From Cellvibrionaceae bacterium (GTDB lineage: Bacteria; Pseudomonadota; Gammaproteobacteria; Pseudomonadales; Cellvibrionaceae), in contig JAGKWQ010000008.1 in the NCBI GenBank assembly GCA_021151825.1, positions 62,001 to 126,000 on the forward strand: a stretch of DNA of 64,000 nt, written 5' to 3'. The notes under the pieces were generated by a model. It was not told the DNA's origin. It saw only the letters and a program-made list of their open reading frames with translations, and made no database searches. A program made the translations under genes and the position numbers. Each line of letters starts with the position of its first letter. The first letter of the stretch is position 1. Positions 1 through 8,795 of this stretch are shown piece by piece.

Positions 1-1638
1 GATTCCTACAACATCAAGTAAATAAGCAGGCCCCATTGGCCAGCCCCAGGTTTCCATCAGCTTATCAATGCGATGAAAGTCCACACCATCACGTACCAAC
101 ATGGCAAATCCAGCAAGATACGGAAATAACACGCGGTTCACTAAAAAGCCGGGACAATCTTTTACTACAATGGGTTTCTTGCCCATAGCATTGGCATAGG
201 CGACCGTACGGGCAACAGCGTTATCCGATGTTTTCACTCCACGGATAACTTCTACCAATGGCATCATGTGCACCGGATTAAAAAAGTGCATACCACAAAA
301 ATTTTCTGGTCTTGCCAATGCTTCTGCCAGAAAGGAAATAGAGATTGTGGATGTATTTGAAGCGATAACCGTATTCGCATTCACTTTTGATTCGGCTTCA
401 GCTAATACTGCTTTTTTAACGTTCGGATTTTCAACAACTGCTTCAACAACAATATCTACCTGATCAAAACCATCGTAACTTAATGCAGGCTCAATCCTGT
501 TCAGTACATTACCCATTTCAGCCGGTGAGAGTTTTTTGCGCTCAACACGTTTGCTGATGAGTTTATTAGCCTCAGATAATCCCAAATCTATTCCTTTTTG
601 AGCAATATCTTTCATCTTGATAGGCACACCTTTAAGCGCTGATTGGTATGCGATACCGCCACCCATAATGCCTGCACCCAGTACAGCTGCGCGCTCGATT
701 TTTTTGTCTGCTTTTTTCTCCCAGCTTTTTGCTTTTTTACTGAGCATTTGCTCATTGATAAAAATACCAACTAACGATTGAGCAACGGGGGTTTGCGCCA
801 TTTTGGCAAAATTTTCTGCCTCGGCTTGCAATGCTTCGTCACGACCTTTATCTGCCGCTTTTTGCATTGCCTTAATCGCACTGACAGGAGCAGGATAGTT
901 GCGGCCAGCTTGCGCCCCCACAAATGCCTTGGAGGTTTCAAAGGCCATCATGGATTCAATAAAATTCAATTTGAGCGGACCTTTTTTCTGCGTACGGCGC
1001 GCCAAATAATCAAACTTGCCAGCGATGCATTGCGTCAGACAATTCAACGCAGCGTCCCTGAGTTTGCCAGGCTCTACCACCGCATCAACCACCCTTGCTG
1101 TCAGTGCTGTGTCCGCATCATTTTCTTTACCAGCGGCAATCCACTCAACTGCAGTATCCAACCCTGCAACACGGGGCAAGCGCACGGTACCGCCCCAACC
1201 TGGAATTATTCCAAGCTTGGTTTCCGGTAAACCTACTTTCGCCGCTGTGCTTGCAATACGGTAATCACAGGAGAGGCAAAACTCCAAGCCACCACCAAGC
1301 GCAAAACCGTTTATCGCTACTACGGTTGGAAATGGTAGATCTTCAAGACGGCAAAAGTTACGGTTATTAGTTGCAAGGTGACTGGTAATGTTTTCCGGAC
1401 CTGACGCAAACACAGCGCCAAATTCCATAATATCCGCCCCGACAATAAATACATCCTTGGCACTCGTCACCAGTAAACCTTTAACATCTTTGGCGCTCTC
1501 AAGCAGATCAAGTACTTGCTGAAGCTCAGACACGGCAAGTAAATTAAATTTATTCACTGACTCGCCTTGCAGGTCAAAGGTCAACTCTGCAATACCTTCA
1601 GGCAGCAGCGAAACCTTAAGGGCTTTTCCTTGGAACAT
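1..1638 (-). CDS. fadB: Fatty acid oxidation complex alpha subunit FadB (partial, C-terminus off window)
   Basis: Beta-oxidation multienzyme: enoyl-CoA hydratase/isomerase plus 3-hydroxyacyl-CoA dehydrogenase, working with the thiolase FadA. About 546 codons are visible, against about 715-730 for the family, so roughly the last 170-185 residues lie off the left edge. The N-terminal crotonase domain carries the two expected catalytic glutamates, E119 (in GGGLEF) and E139 (in GLPETKLG). A Rossmann motif GAGIMGGG at about 321-328 opens the dehydrogenase domain. An in-frame ATG five codons upstream (1653) is possible, but the start at 1638 (MFQGKALKV) aligns with Pseudomonas FadB. The next gene upstream on this strand is a regulator, not fadA, which should lie beyond the edge. 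Confidence 0.95.
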   Translation of the reverse strand, partial: MFQGKALKVSLLPEGIAELTFDLQGESVNKFNLLAVSELQQVLDLLESAKDVKGLLVTSAKDVFIVGADIMEFGAVFASGPENITSHLATNNRNFCRLEDLPFPTVVAINGFALGGGLEFCLSCDYRIASTAAKVGLPETKLGIIPGWGGTVRLPRVAGLDTAVEWIAAGKENDADTALTARVVDAVVEPGKLRDAALNCLTQCIAGKFDYLARRTQKKGPLKLNFIESMMAFETSKAFVGAQAGRNYPAPVSAIKAMQKAADKGRDEALQAEAENFAKMAQTPVAQSLVGIFINEQMLSKKAKSWEKKADKKIERAAVLGAGIMGGGIAYQSALKGVPIKMKDIAQKGIDLGLSEANKLISKRVERKKLSPAEMGNVLNRIEPALSYDGFDQVDIVVEAVVENPNVKKAVLAEAESKVNANTVIASNTSTISISFLAEALARPENFCGMHFFNPVHMMPLVEVIRGVKTSDNAVARTVAYANAMGKKPIVVKDCPGFLVNRVLFPYLAGFAMLVRDGVDFHRIDKLMETWGWPMGPAYLLDVVGI

Positions 1639-1757
1639 AATCAAATCTCTCATTGGAATAAGGAGGGAAAATCTGGGTTTGAGTTTAGCAGGCTGAAGTT
1701 AACTTGCCTTACGAGAGAGCAGACTGATGGGGAATAACGCACAAAAAAATATAACAA

Positions 1758-2333
1758 TTAACAACTATGCGTAAAAAGCGAACAGATAAATAGTTTTAGC
1801 GGCGTCTGTCCGGAATTAATAAACTGATGGAGTTGTCGGGTAGGCACATAAAATGTATCTCCTACCCCCAAAGGCTCTACTGCGAGAATAGATTTCAACT
1901 GAGCGTCGCCACTCAATATGACACCACTGGCATCACACTCCAGCATCGCTGGAACGGTAGAAGAGTTGGCAGCAACTTCAATACAACGAGCAGATAATTG
2001 ATCTCCTGCACGCAAAAAACCATCGACCTGCTTTGCCTCGCGTACAACGCGAACTCTTGAATCAAGCTGAAAACCAAAAAAAACAGACAAACTGATTGGA
2101 ATTGCAGAGAGGATACGCTCTAGGGACTGAATGCTAGGACTAACCTGTCCCAACTCAATCATTGAAATACTACTATTGGTAACGCCAGCTCGCTTGGCTA
2201 ATTCACGCTGGGAGAAACCAAATGTTTCGCGAATTAACTTAAGGCGAATAGCAAAATCGCCAATAGAGGTTTGTGAGCTGACTGTATGTTGATAATCAGA
2301 TGGGGAATCCGGAGCAACTCCGTCAACAGACAT
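1758..2333 (-). CDS. XRE-family regulator with C-terminal cupin domain
   Basis: A 191-residue cytoplasmic DNA-binding protein. An HTH_XRE domain lies at about residues 30-85, with the recognisable core FSQRELAKRAGVTNSSIS, followed by a cupin-like beta-rich half (GVGDTFYVPTRQLHQF near the end). This two-domain layout is the PuuR/SutR type, in which the cupin senses a small molecule. An upstream GTG at 2342 is also in frame; the ATG at 2333 is preferred as the first ATG. It is separated from yjbR by about 70 bp containing a hairpin and may be cotranscribed with it. The regulated genes cannot be told from the sequence; fadB downstream is about 100 bp away and could be a target, which is speculative. 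Confidence 0.85.
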   Translation of the reverse strand: MSVDGVAPDSPSDYQHTVSSQTSIGDFAIRLKLIRETFGFSQRELAKRAGVTNSSISMIELGQVSPSIQSLERILSAIPISLSVFFGFQLDSRVRVVREAKQVDGFLRAGDQLSARCIEVAANSSTVPAMLECDASGVILSGDAQLKSILAVEPLGVGDTFYVPTRQLHQFINSGQTPLKLFICSLFTHSC

Positions 2334-2370
2334 ACGTAGCACCCAACACTCGATTACATCTTATGATGAC

Positions 2371-2390
2371 GCCGGATTTTTTAATCCGGC
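2371..2390. terminator. Perfect hairpin between yjbR and the XRE regulator gene
   Basis: An 8-bp perfect stem GCCGGATT/AATCCGGC encloses a four-base loop. There is no run of T after the stem on either strand, so it is a weak terminator or an mRNA-processing or stability hairpin rather than a clear intrinsic terminator. Confidence 0.4.
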
Positions 2391-2403
2391 ATGCCTTAAA
2401 CAC

Positions 2404-2766
2404 TTACTTTTTGGAAGCAAGCAACTGTTCACGCTCACCAGTCGGCAAATTATCCACAATGAGTTGATATGAGTGATCAATCATTCGCTGGATCTGCTCA
2501 CTTGGAATTGAGCTATCCAGAATAATAGTGTTCCAGTGTTTTTTATTCATCTGGAAACCTGGACGCACAGCAGGATACTGCTCACGCAGCTGCAGAGCCA
2601 AATCAGGATCACACTTCAAACTCACACGTGGAACACCGCCTTCGGCCGTCAACGTGGCAAACATTTTATGGCAAACCTTGTAGACCGCCATATCCGGGCC
2701 AGAGGGAAACATCTCTTTGGCTTGGTGTTTATTTAAAAGGTATTTCTGTGCAGAAAGAAAATCCAT
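2404..2766 (-). CDS. MmcQ/YjbR family protein
   Basis: A 120-residue protein matching the YjbR/CyaY-like fold family: the stretch KVCHKMFATL, then VSLKCDPDLALQLREQYP, then MNKKHWNTIILD is the typical family pattern. Members adopt a frataxin-like fold and some are annotated as DNA-binding, but no biochemical function is established. The gene starts with ATG and sits directly upstream of the XRE regulator on the same strand. Length is normal for the family (about 110-120). Confidence 0.85.
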   Translation of the reverse strand: MDFLSAQKYLLNKHQAKEMFPSGPDMAVYKVCHKMFATLTAEGGVPRVSLKCDPDLALQLREQYPAVRPGFQMNKKHWNTIILDSSIPSEQIQRMIDHSYQLIVDNLPTGEREQLLASKK

Positions 2767-3316
2767 GTTTTAGTCCTTTATCGAACAACTCAGGTCGATT
2801 AAAAAGCTATAAAAAGGGTTAGGTTTAATGCAATAGCACTGATTACAGGATTGCCCAAGCTACAAAAACATCAACTTTTTATTAAAAGACTAATGATTTG
2901 TGCTTCGAAACTGCCCTTGTACTGGCACCGGTTACACTCCTGACGTATCCGCATAGGCTGTTGATTGAGCCATGCCATATGATCTTAAGTTATTATGGAG
3001 GTATAAAACGCTCGCCCATAGCTTTAAATCATCGGCCCGCTCCCTCTATTACCGCCTATTCTGCATCAGCTGCAACAGAAACGATAGAGAGAATGGCGTC
3101 AAAATCAACTATATTTGATTTGGCGTTGATTTTATGGTCAATCAGACCAGTTGTCACTCTATTCCACACCAATAATACGGTTATTTGAACTTTTAACCGC
3201 ATTATTGCCACGAAACCCAAATCTTTTGCTCTCCTTATCGAAGACTAGCATATAGGTTACAAAAAAATAAATTGCACAAACTTTTCGCAACCAGGTATTA
3301 CTACTCAGTTAACTTC
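2767..3316. other. Intergenic region without a supported gene
   Basis: About 550 bp between the YjbR gene and maeA. It contains a 96-codon plus-strand open frame (2898-3188) and a shorter minus-strand frame, neither with a recognisable motif, good ribosome-binding site or family resemblance. I see no tRNA or clear terminator. It may be decayed coding sequence or regulatory DNA. Confidence 0.5.
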
Positions 3317-5014
3317 CTAGAATGAAGTACGACGGTATTCCCTATACTCTGGTTCCCAAAAATTTTTCTCTATTTTTTCGTTGATGATGTCTTCAGGTAT
3401 TGGTAACGCGACACCATCGGCAATAGCCTGGATTACCACTGCCCGTGCAATTAGTTTGCTAACAGCGCGAATATTCTCCAATGGCGGCAATAAAGAACCC
3501 TCGCCTGTTTGTGCAATTGGCGATGCATCAGCGAGAGCTTTACTGGCGGCCATCATCATGGAATCAGTTACTCTTGATGCTTTAGCAGTAATAACACCCA
3601 AACCAATACCTGGAAAAATATAACTATTATTGCATTGCGCAATTTCAATAAAGTGGTCACCCATATCTACAGCTTCGAAAGGGCTACCGGTAGCTACCAT
3701 CGCCTTGCCAGAAGTCCAACGCAATAAATCCACAGGCTGCGCTTCTGCCTGAGAAGTAGGGTTTGATAACGGCAAAATCAATGGGCGGTCACAATGAGCT
3801 TGCATTGCTTCTACTATTGTTTTCGTAAACAGGCCAGCTTGCCCGGACACACCAATTAATACACTCGGCCTGGTGTTCGTCACTACATCCAACAGGTTGA
3901 CGGCATCTTTATTGGGCGAATGAGTGAGATTCCAGCTACGTACTACTTGGTCAGGTGTACAAAAAGGAATTTGAAACTCAAATAGATCTGCAGAACTTTC
4001 CTGTAACAGACCATCTTTACTTAATAAAAATATCCGGCTACGAGCCTCGATTTCTGTCGCACCTTCTGCAACCATATGTTTAACAATTTGGTCTGCTATT
4101 CCGCAACCGGCTGAACCAGCTCCAGCAAATACGATACGTTGATCACGCAAACGTTCACCTTTAGCCAGGCACGCTGACATTAATGTACCAACGGCAACGG
4201 CAGCAGTTCCTTGAATATCATCATTAAAACAACACAGCTGATTACGATAACGTTTTAATAATGGAGTCGCGTGATCTTGCGCAAAATCTTCAAACTGCAA
4301 CAAGACATTGGGCCAGCGCAGTTTTACCGCTTGAATAAATTCATCAACAAATTTGTAATAATCGTCACCCGCGATGCGCGGATGACGCCATCCCATATAC
4401 ATTGGATCATCTAACAAGGCCGCATTATTGGTTCCTACATCTAAAGTAACTGGCAAGGTATATGCCGGACTAATACCTCCACACGCGGTATAAAGAGCTA
4501 ATTTGCCGATAGGAATCCCCATCCCACCAATTCCCTGATCCCCTAAACCAAGAATGCGCTCACCATCAGTAACCACTATGACTTTTACATTTTGTTTCGT
4601 CGCATTTTGTAGCATATCGTCAATGCGATCACGGTCCGGATATGAAATGAAAAGGCCACGTTTACGTCGATATATTTTGGAAAACTGCTGGCAAGCCAAA
4701 CCCACGGTAGGAGTGTAAATAAGCGGCATTATTTCTGTGAGGTGATCAGTCACCAGACGGAAATAGGCAGTTTCATTGGTATCCTGAATATTGCGCAGGT
4801 AAATATGCTTATCAATAGGTGTTTGAAAAGAGCAAAGCTGGTGATAAACACGTGCTTCCTGCTCTTCAATTGTCTCTATTTTATAAGGTAAAAGCCCCTC
4901 CAGATTAAACTGCTGCCGTTCTCGTTGGGTAAACGCACTACCTTTATTTAACAACGGAGCCTCTAGTAAAGCTGGCCCGGCAAAGGGAATATAAATTGGG
5001 CGTTTTTTCGTCAT
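3317..5014 (-). CDS. maeA: NAD-dependent malic enzyme (oxaloacetate-decarboxylating)
   Basis: Converts L-malate to pyruvate and CO2 with reduction of NAD, linking the TCA cycle to pyruvate. With the ATG at 5014 the protein is 565 residues, the same length as E. coli MaeA, and near-identical blocks are visible: DKHIYLRNIQDTNETAYF, IYTPTVGLACQQFSKIYRR, TDGERILGLGDQGIGGMG, CFNDDIQGTAAV, GAGSAGCGIA and the C-terminal EYREYRRTSF. The longer frame to 5095 adds 27 residues with no family support; a GAGTG element lies just upstream of the chosen ATG. It stands alone, divergent from the hopJ-like gene. Confidence 0.96.
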   Translation of the reverse strand: MTKKRPIYIPFAGPALLEAPLLNKGSAFTQRERQQFNLEGLLPYKIETIEEQEARVYHQLCSFQTPIDKHIYLRNIQDTNETAYFRLVTDHLTEIMPLIYTPTVGLACQQFSKIYRRKRGLFISYPDRDRIDDMLQNATKQNVKVIVVTDGERILGLGDQGIGGMGIPIGKLALYTACGGISPAYTLPVTLDVGTNNAALLDDPMYMGWRHPRIAGDDYYKFVDEFIQAVKLRWPNVLLQFEDFAQDHATPLLKRYRNQLCCFNDDIQGTAAVAVGTLMSACLAKGERLRDQRIVFAGAGSAGCGIADQIVKHMVAEGATEIEARSRIFLLSKDGLLQESSADLFEFQIPFCTPDQVVRSWNLTHSPNKDAVNLLDVVTNTRPSVLIGVSGQAGLFTKTIVEAMQAHCDRPLILPLSNPTSQAEAQPVDLLRWTSGKAMVATGSPFEAVDMGDHFIEIAQCNNSYIFPGIGLGVITAKASRVTDSMMMAASKALADASPIAQTGEGSLLPPLENIRAVSKLIARAVVIQAIADGVALPIPEDIINEKIEKNFWEPEYREYRRTSF

Positions 5015-5177
5015 GACACTCACTGACAGAAGGCTATGTATATGGCAACCATAGCGCAAATAACCCAACACAACCAGAGTATAAACGTATAACAATTATT
5101 ATTTTTGTAATTGAGGCGTTAAAATAGTTTCCCACATTTATTGTTTATCCATGCACCTGAGCGAAACAGAGTTAATT

Positions 5178-5522
5178 ATGACCATTGAAGAATTTATCGC
5201 AAAATTAAACACAACGCCCAACAATATTGATTTTAAGGAAACTATTGCTGTTATAGAAACTTACTATGATTTTACCCCCACTGAATTTCAAAATGGTGAA
5301 TTAAAAAATGAAGCCGGCCAAAATTCCGGATCATGCAAGATATTTTCCTTTGCACAACGATTGGACTTCAACCAGCAGCAAACTCTAAACTGTTTTGGTG
5401 ACTACTACAGAATCGATGTGCTTCAACACCCAACAGCAACTGACCACCAAAATATCCGGAACTTTATGAAATATGGCTGGCAGGGAATAAATTTTAAAGG
5501 CTCAGCACTATCTCCTAAATAA
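5178..5522 (+). CDS. HopJ-type family protein
   Basis: A 114-residue protein matching the HopJ family: MTIEEFIAKLNTTPNNIDFKE, then YDFTPTEFQNGELKNEAGQNSGSCKIFSFA, then GDYYRIDVLQHP. The family was named after a Pseudomonas syringae type III effector candidate, but it is widespread in bacteria without type III secretion, so the name should not be read as a virulence function. Start ATG at 5178 is preferred over one at 5151 because family members begin at this point. The yjbQ-like gene follows within about 20 bp, suggesting cotranscription. Confidence 0.88.
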   Translation: MTIEEFIAKLNTTPNNIDFKETIAVIETYYDFTPTEFQNGELKNEAGQNSGSCKIFSFAQRLDFNQQQTLNCFGDYYRIDVLQHPTATDHQNIRNFMKYGWQGINFKGSALSPK

Positions 5523-5540
5523 TAAATGCGAGTGATTTCC

Positions 5541-5966
5541 ATGTGGATACAAAAAGAAATTCAATTACCCGCCTATCGTCGAGGCTTTCATCTGGTAACA
5601 GCTGAAATATTGAACCAAATCCCCGAACTTAAGCAAATCCACATTGGCTTGTTAAATATACTCATAAAACATACTTCAGCATCCCTCACTATCAATGAAA
5701 ATGCAGATCCGACTGTACGCAAAGACTTTGAGAGCTTTTTTAATCGCACAGTACCGGAAGAGCAGCCTTATTATCTACACAATGATGAAGGTAGCGATGA
5801 CCTCCCTGCTCACTTGAAAAGTAGCTTATTGGGCGCAAGCTTGAACATTCCTATAACTCAGGGACGTTTAAATATGGGGATATGGCAAGGTATCTATTTA
5901 TGCGAGCATCGCAACCATGGAGGAAGCAGGTCTCTGGTGTTGACACTGCAAGGTGAAAAACTTTAA
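5541..5966 (+). CDS. yjbQ: YjbQ family protein (UPF0047, secondary thiamine-phosphate synthase type)
   Basis: A 141-residue protein closely matching E. coli YjbQ (138 residues): MWIQKEIQLPAYRRGFHLVT, HTSASLTINENADPTVRKD, the HNDEGSDDLPAHLKSSLLG block and the C-terminal GIYLCEHRNHGGSRSLVLTLQGE. Overproduced YjbQ can make thiamine phosphate, but the natural role is not settled. Conserved His and Asp/Glu residues form the putative active site. The ATG at 5541 matches homologue starts; an upstream ATG at 5526 would add five residues. Likely in one transcript with the hopJ-like gene. Confidence 0.92.
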   Translation: MWIQKEIQLPAYRRGFHLVTAEILNQIPELKQIHIGLLNILIKHTSASLTINENADPTVRKDFESFFNRTVPEEQPYYLHNDEGSDDLPAHLKSSLLGASLNIPITQGRLNMGIWQGIYLCEHRNHGGSRSLVLTLQGEKL

Positions 5967-6071
5967 AGCTGTTTATTTTTATTTACAATCAATAAGGCCC
6001 GTTTAAATCGAGGCGCTCAGCTTTTAGTTAATTATCTAACTCAGGTAAAAATTAACATAAAATTTCTCTCG

Positions 6072-6098
6072 AAAAAAAACCCGCAATTGCGGGTTTTT
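6072..6098. terminator. Bidirectional intrinsic terminator between yjbQ and ffh
   Basis: The palindrome CCCGCAATTGCGGG (6080-6093) is flanked by A8 on the left and T5 on the right, giving a U-tract in both directions. It ends ffh (minus) just 7 bp past its stop and can also end the plus-strand hopJ-yjbQ transcript. Confidence 0.9.
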
Positions 6099-6104
6099 AA
6101 TTAA

Positions 6105-7496
6105 TTATTTGCGAAAGCCAGGTGGTAAAGCACCACCAGGAGGCATACCGGCACCAGGCATCATTCCGCCAATACCGCGAATCATTTTTTGCATACCACC
6201 GCCTTTCATTTTGCCCATTACTTTGGCCATTTGCTTATATTGTTTCAGCAAACGATTCAGATCCTGAATTTCGGTACCAGAGCCAGCGGTAATACGACGC
6301 TTGCGCGAACCACTTAAATCATCAGGGTTACGACGCTCCTCAGGAGTCATTGAATTTATGAGGGCTTCCATCGTTTTAAACTGCTTGTTCATATTGGCAG
6401 TTTGCGCCAGTTGGGCAACATTTCCCAAGCCGGGTAATTTATCCAGCATAGAAGTTAAGCCGCCCATGTTTTGCATTTGTTGCAATTGATCGCGCAAATC
6501 TTCGAGATCAAATTTTTGGCCTTTGGTGACTTTTTTGATTAATTTTTCTGCTTTGGCCTTATCAACATTTCGCTCTACCTGTTCGATAAGCGAAAGAACA
6601 TCACCCATTCCAAGAATGCGTGATGCAATACGATCCGGGTGGAAAGGCTCAAGTGCATCAACTTTTTCTCCAACCCCCAAAAACTTGATTGGCTTGCCAG
6701 TAATATGGCGCACCGAAAGCGCAGCACCGCCACGGGCATCACCATCAGCCTTGGTAAGGATCACACCGGTGAGAGGCAACGCATCATTAAAGGCTTTTGC
6801 TGTATTCACTGCATCCTGACCGATCATAGCATCGATCACAAACAGGGTTTCAACAGGATTGATGGCCGCATGCAGCTCTTTAATTTCGGTCATCAACTCT
6901 TCATCGACGTGCAAACGACCGGCGGTATCAACGATCAATACATCAAAGAATTGTTTTTTCGCATGATCGATTGCAATGCGGGCAATATCCAAAGGCTTTT
7001 GATCGCCAGAAGAGGGATAAAAATCTACTTCAACTTCATCCGCAAGAGTTTGCAACTGTTGAATCGCTGCCGGACGATAAACGTCTGCACTGACTACCAG
7101 AACCTTTTTTTTCTCCCGCTCTTTCAGGAAACGCGCCAGCTTGGCAACAGAGGTAGTTTTACCCGCACCTTGTAAACCCGCCATCAACACCACAGCAGGT
7201 GGTTGCTGAGCCAGATTTAGAGACTCATTCGCCTGCCCCATGGTAGCAACAAGTTCCGCTTCTACAATTTTGATAAATTGCTGGCCCGGGTTTAAGGCCT
7301 TGCTGATTTGCTGCCCTAAAGCACGACTACGTACCTGATCAATAAAGGTTTTTACAACGGGTAATGCTACGTCAGCCTCCAACAACGCTTTGCGCACATC
7401 ACGTAGCGCGTCCTTAATATTGTCTTCACTGAGGCGCGCCTTGCCGGTAATACTGCGCAGGGTATGGGATAAACGATCGGTCAAATTCTCAAACAT
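6105..7496 (-). CDS. ffh: Signal recognition particle protein Ffh
   Basis: GTPase that binds 4.5S RNA and delivers nascent inner-membrane proteins to FtsY. The 463-residue product (E. coli 453) has the N domain (MFENLTDRLSHTLRSI), a G domain with P-loop GLQGAGKTTSVAKL at about 105, DTAGRLH, TKADGDARGG, and a methionine-rich M domain ending in a Gly/Pro/Met tail for signal-peptide and RNA binding. The ATG at 7496 matches homologues; the longer frame to 7508 adds four residues. It is monocistronic, with its own terminator, and is divergent from ypjD as in other gammaproteobacteria. Confidence 0.97.
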   Translation of the reverse strand: MFENLTDRLSHTLRSITGKARLSEDNIKDALRDVRKALLEADVALPVVKTFIDQVRSRALGQQISKALNPGQQFIKIVEAELVATMGQANESLNLAQQPPAVVLMAGLQGAGKTTSVAKLARFLKEREKKKVLVVSADVYRPAAIQQLQTLADEVEVDFYPSSGDQKPLDIARIAIDHAKKQFFDVLIVDTAGRLHVDEELMTEIKELHAAINPVETLFVIDAMIGQDAVNTAKAFNDALPLTGVILTKADGDARGGAALSVRHITGKPIKFLGVGEKVDALEPFHPDRIASRILGMGDVLSLIEQVERNVDKAKAEKLIKKVTKGQKFDLEDLRDQLQQMQNMGGLTSMLDKLPGLGNVAQLAQTANMNKQFKTMEALINSMTPEERRNPDDLSGSRKRRITAGSGTEIQDLNRLLKQYKQMAKVMGKMKGGGMQKMIRGIGGMMPGAGMPPGGALPPGFRK

Positions 7497-7591
7497 AGCC
7501 TGTCTCAAAAATCAGTGTTAATGATGTCGGGATTGCTGACCAATACCGGTCAGGGCCGCCAAATAATGGCCATCCATATAAAGTGGGCGCG

Positions 7592-7597
7592 ATTATA
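7592..7597 (-). promoter_or_regulatory. Probable ffh promoter -10 element
   Basis: A consensus TATAAT on the minus strand, followed by a GC-rich discriminator (CGCGCCC), lies about 100 nt upstream of the ffh start. No good -35 hexamer is visible at 17 bp; TTGCTC is present but about 20 bp away. GC-rich discriminators are typical of growth-rate-regulated translation-related promoters. Confidence 0.5.
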
Positions 7598-7759
7598 CCC
7601 CCAAGCAGCCTGAAAAGGAGCAACCACAGTAATATACATAAAGACAAGATTTGGCTTATTAAGGTCACTTCTCATTTATCTTCTCTTTGGAATAACCTTA
7701 TGACACACTTGCGACCTTGGTTTTGCCATTGAAAAGCACTCAGGATTCTCCCTCGCAGT

Positions 7760-8560
7760 ATGATTACACTAAGCGCCAATTTGATCGCCCTGCTCATATA
7801 TACCTTTGCTGCCATTTATTTTGGCCGCCAGTTCGGGCGCCATCAATCGCTCCCCGTCCGCCAATTACGCCAGGTGGCGGCATTAGCATTGATTGTTCAT
7901 GGGATCGGCGTTCATGGTCTTAGCCTGAAAGACGGGCAATTAGCCTTTAGCCTCTTCTCGATTTCATCATTAATTTTCTGGGTTGTTAATGCGATAGTTC
8001 TCTTCAGTAGCCTTAAGAAAGAACTACACAATTTGTTTTTGTTGTTATTTCCTCTTTCTGCCGTGTCAGTGTTAGGTTCAATACTGGGCAACAACCCGGA
8101 TTGGCAACATAGGCTTGAATACACTATTGCAGCGCATGTGATTCCCTCCATCCTTGCATATAGCTTGCTTACTATTGCCAGTTTACAAGCGCTATTGCTT
8201 GCCTATCAAAATCGTGCACTGAAAAATAAAAGCCTACTTGCCAATAGCAAACTCCTTCCGCCATTGCAGACAATGGAATCATTGCTGTTTGAATTCTTGT
8301 GGGTAGGAGAACTTTTATTGACGCTTGCAATCGTATCGGGGTTTTATTTTCAAGAAGATATTTTTGCCCAGCATTTGGTTCATAAAACAGTGTTCACGTT
8401 GAGCGCTTGGTTAATCTACGCAATCTTACTCTGGGGACGCTTCCAGTTAGGATGGAGAGGCACCAAAGCGATTCGATTAGCTCTCGCCGGGTTTGTATGC
8501 TTGATGCTGGCATATTTCGGTAGCAAATTAGTATTGGAAATTATTTTGAACCGCGTTTAA
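7760..8560 (+). CDS. ypjD: Inner-membrane cytochrome c assembly-like protein YpjD
   Basis: A 266-residue polytopic membrane protein of the CcsA/CcmC-like cytochrome c assembly superfamily; E. coli YpjD is 263 residues. It has about eight hydrophobic segments. The C-terminal block HKTVFTLSAWLIYAILLWG then GWRGTKAIRLALAGFVCLMLAYFGSK matches E. coli YpjD closely, including the histidine and the aromatic-rich helix. Its divergent position next to ffh is conserved in gammaproteobacteria. The exact function is unproven. Confidence 0.9.
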   Translation: MITLSANLIALLIYTFAAIYFGRQFGRHQSLPVRQLRQVAALALIVHGIGVHGLSLKDGQLAFSLFSISSLIFWVVNAIVLFSSLKKELHNLFLLLFPLSAVSVLGSILGNNPDWQHRLEYTIAAHVIPSILAYSLLTIASLQALLLAYQNRALKNKSLLANSKLLPPLQTMESLLFEFLWVGELLLTLAIVSGFYFQEDIFAQHLVHKTVFTLSAWLIYAILLWGRFQLGWRGTKAIRLALAGFVCLMLAYFGSKLVLEIILNRV

Positions 8561-8582
8561 GTATGCGGTTCGAATAAAAAAT

Positions 8583-8795
8583 TTACCGTTTTTTCCTTCT
8601 CATCACCCGTCGAAGTAACCAGCCAAATCCCGCAGCAGCACTTATCAACACAACGAGAAAAATGGATAGTAGCAATAAATAACTTACAAGCTCTGCCCAA
8701 CTCAAGCCCCACCCAACTACCGCCAGGACTATAAAACACCCACCCGCCAATAGATTAATACCCAAGCCTCGATGCCTTAACAATCGACGCATCAT
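8583..8795 (-). CDS. Small two-helix membrane protein
   Basis: A 70-residue hypothetical protein with two hydrophobic segments (about 13-33 and 37-58) and Arg-rich ends (RRVMRRKKR), as expected for a small inner-membrane protein. Its ATG overlaps the stop of the upstream HAD gene by four bases (ATGA), evidence that it is translated by coupling. It is the last gene of the probable glnS-cysS-(67 aa)-HAD-(70 aa) transcription unit. No family recognised. Confidence 0.65.
   Translation of the reverse strand: MMRRLLRHRGLGINLLAGGCFIVLAVVGWGLSWAELVSYLLLLSIFLVVLISAAAGFGWLLRRVMRRKKR

Noticed and set aside
2898..3188. 96-codon open frame on plus strand in the 550-bp gap before maeA
   Set aside because: No recognisable domain and no convincing ribosome-binding site; the opposite strand also has an open stretch, as expected by chance.
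5178..5522. HopJ-like gene as evidence of type III secretion
   Set aside because: The family is widespread outside pathogens, and no secretion genes are present here.
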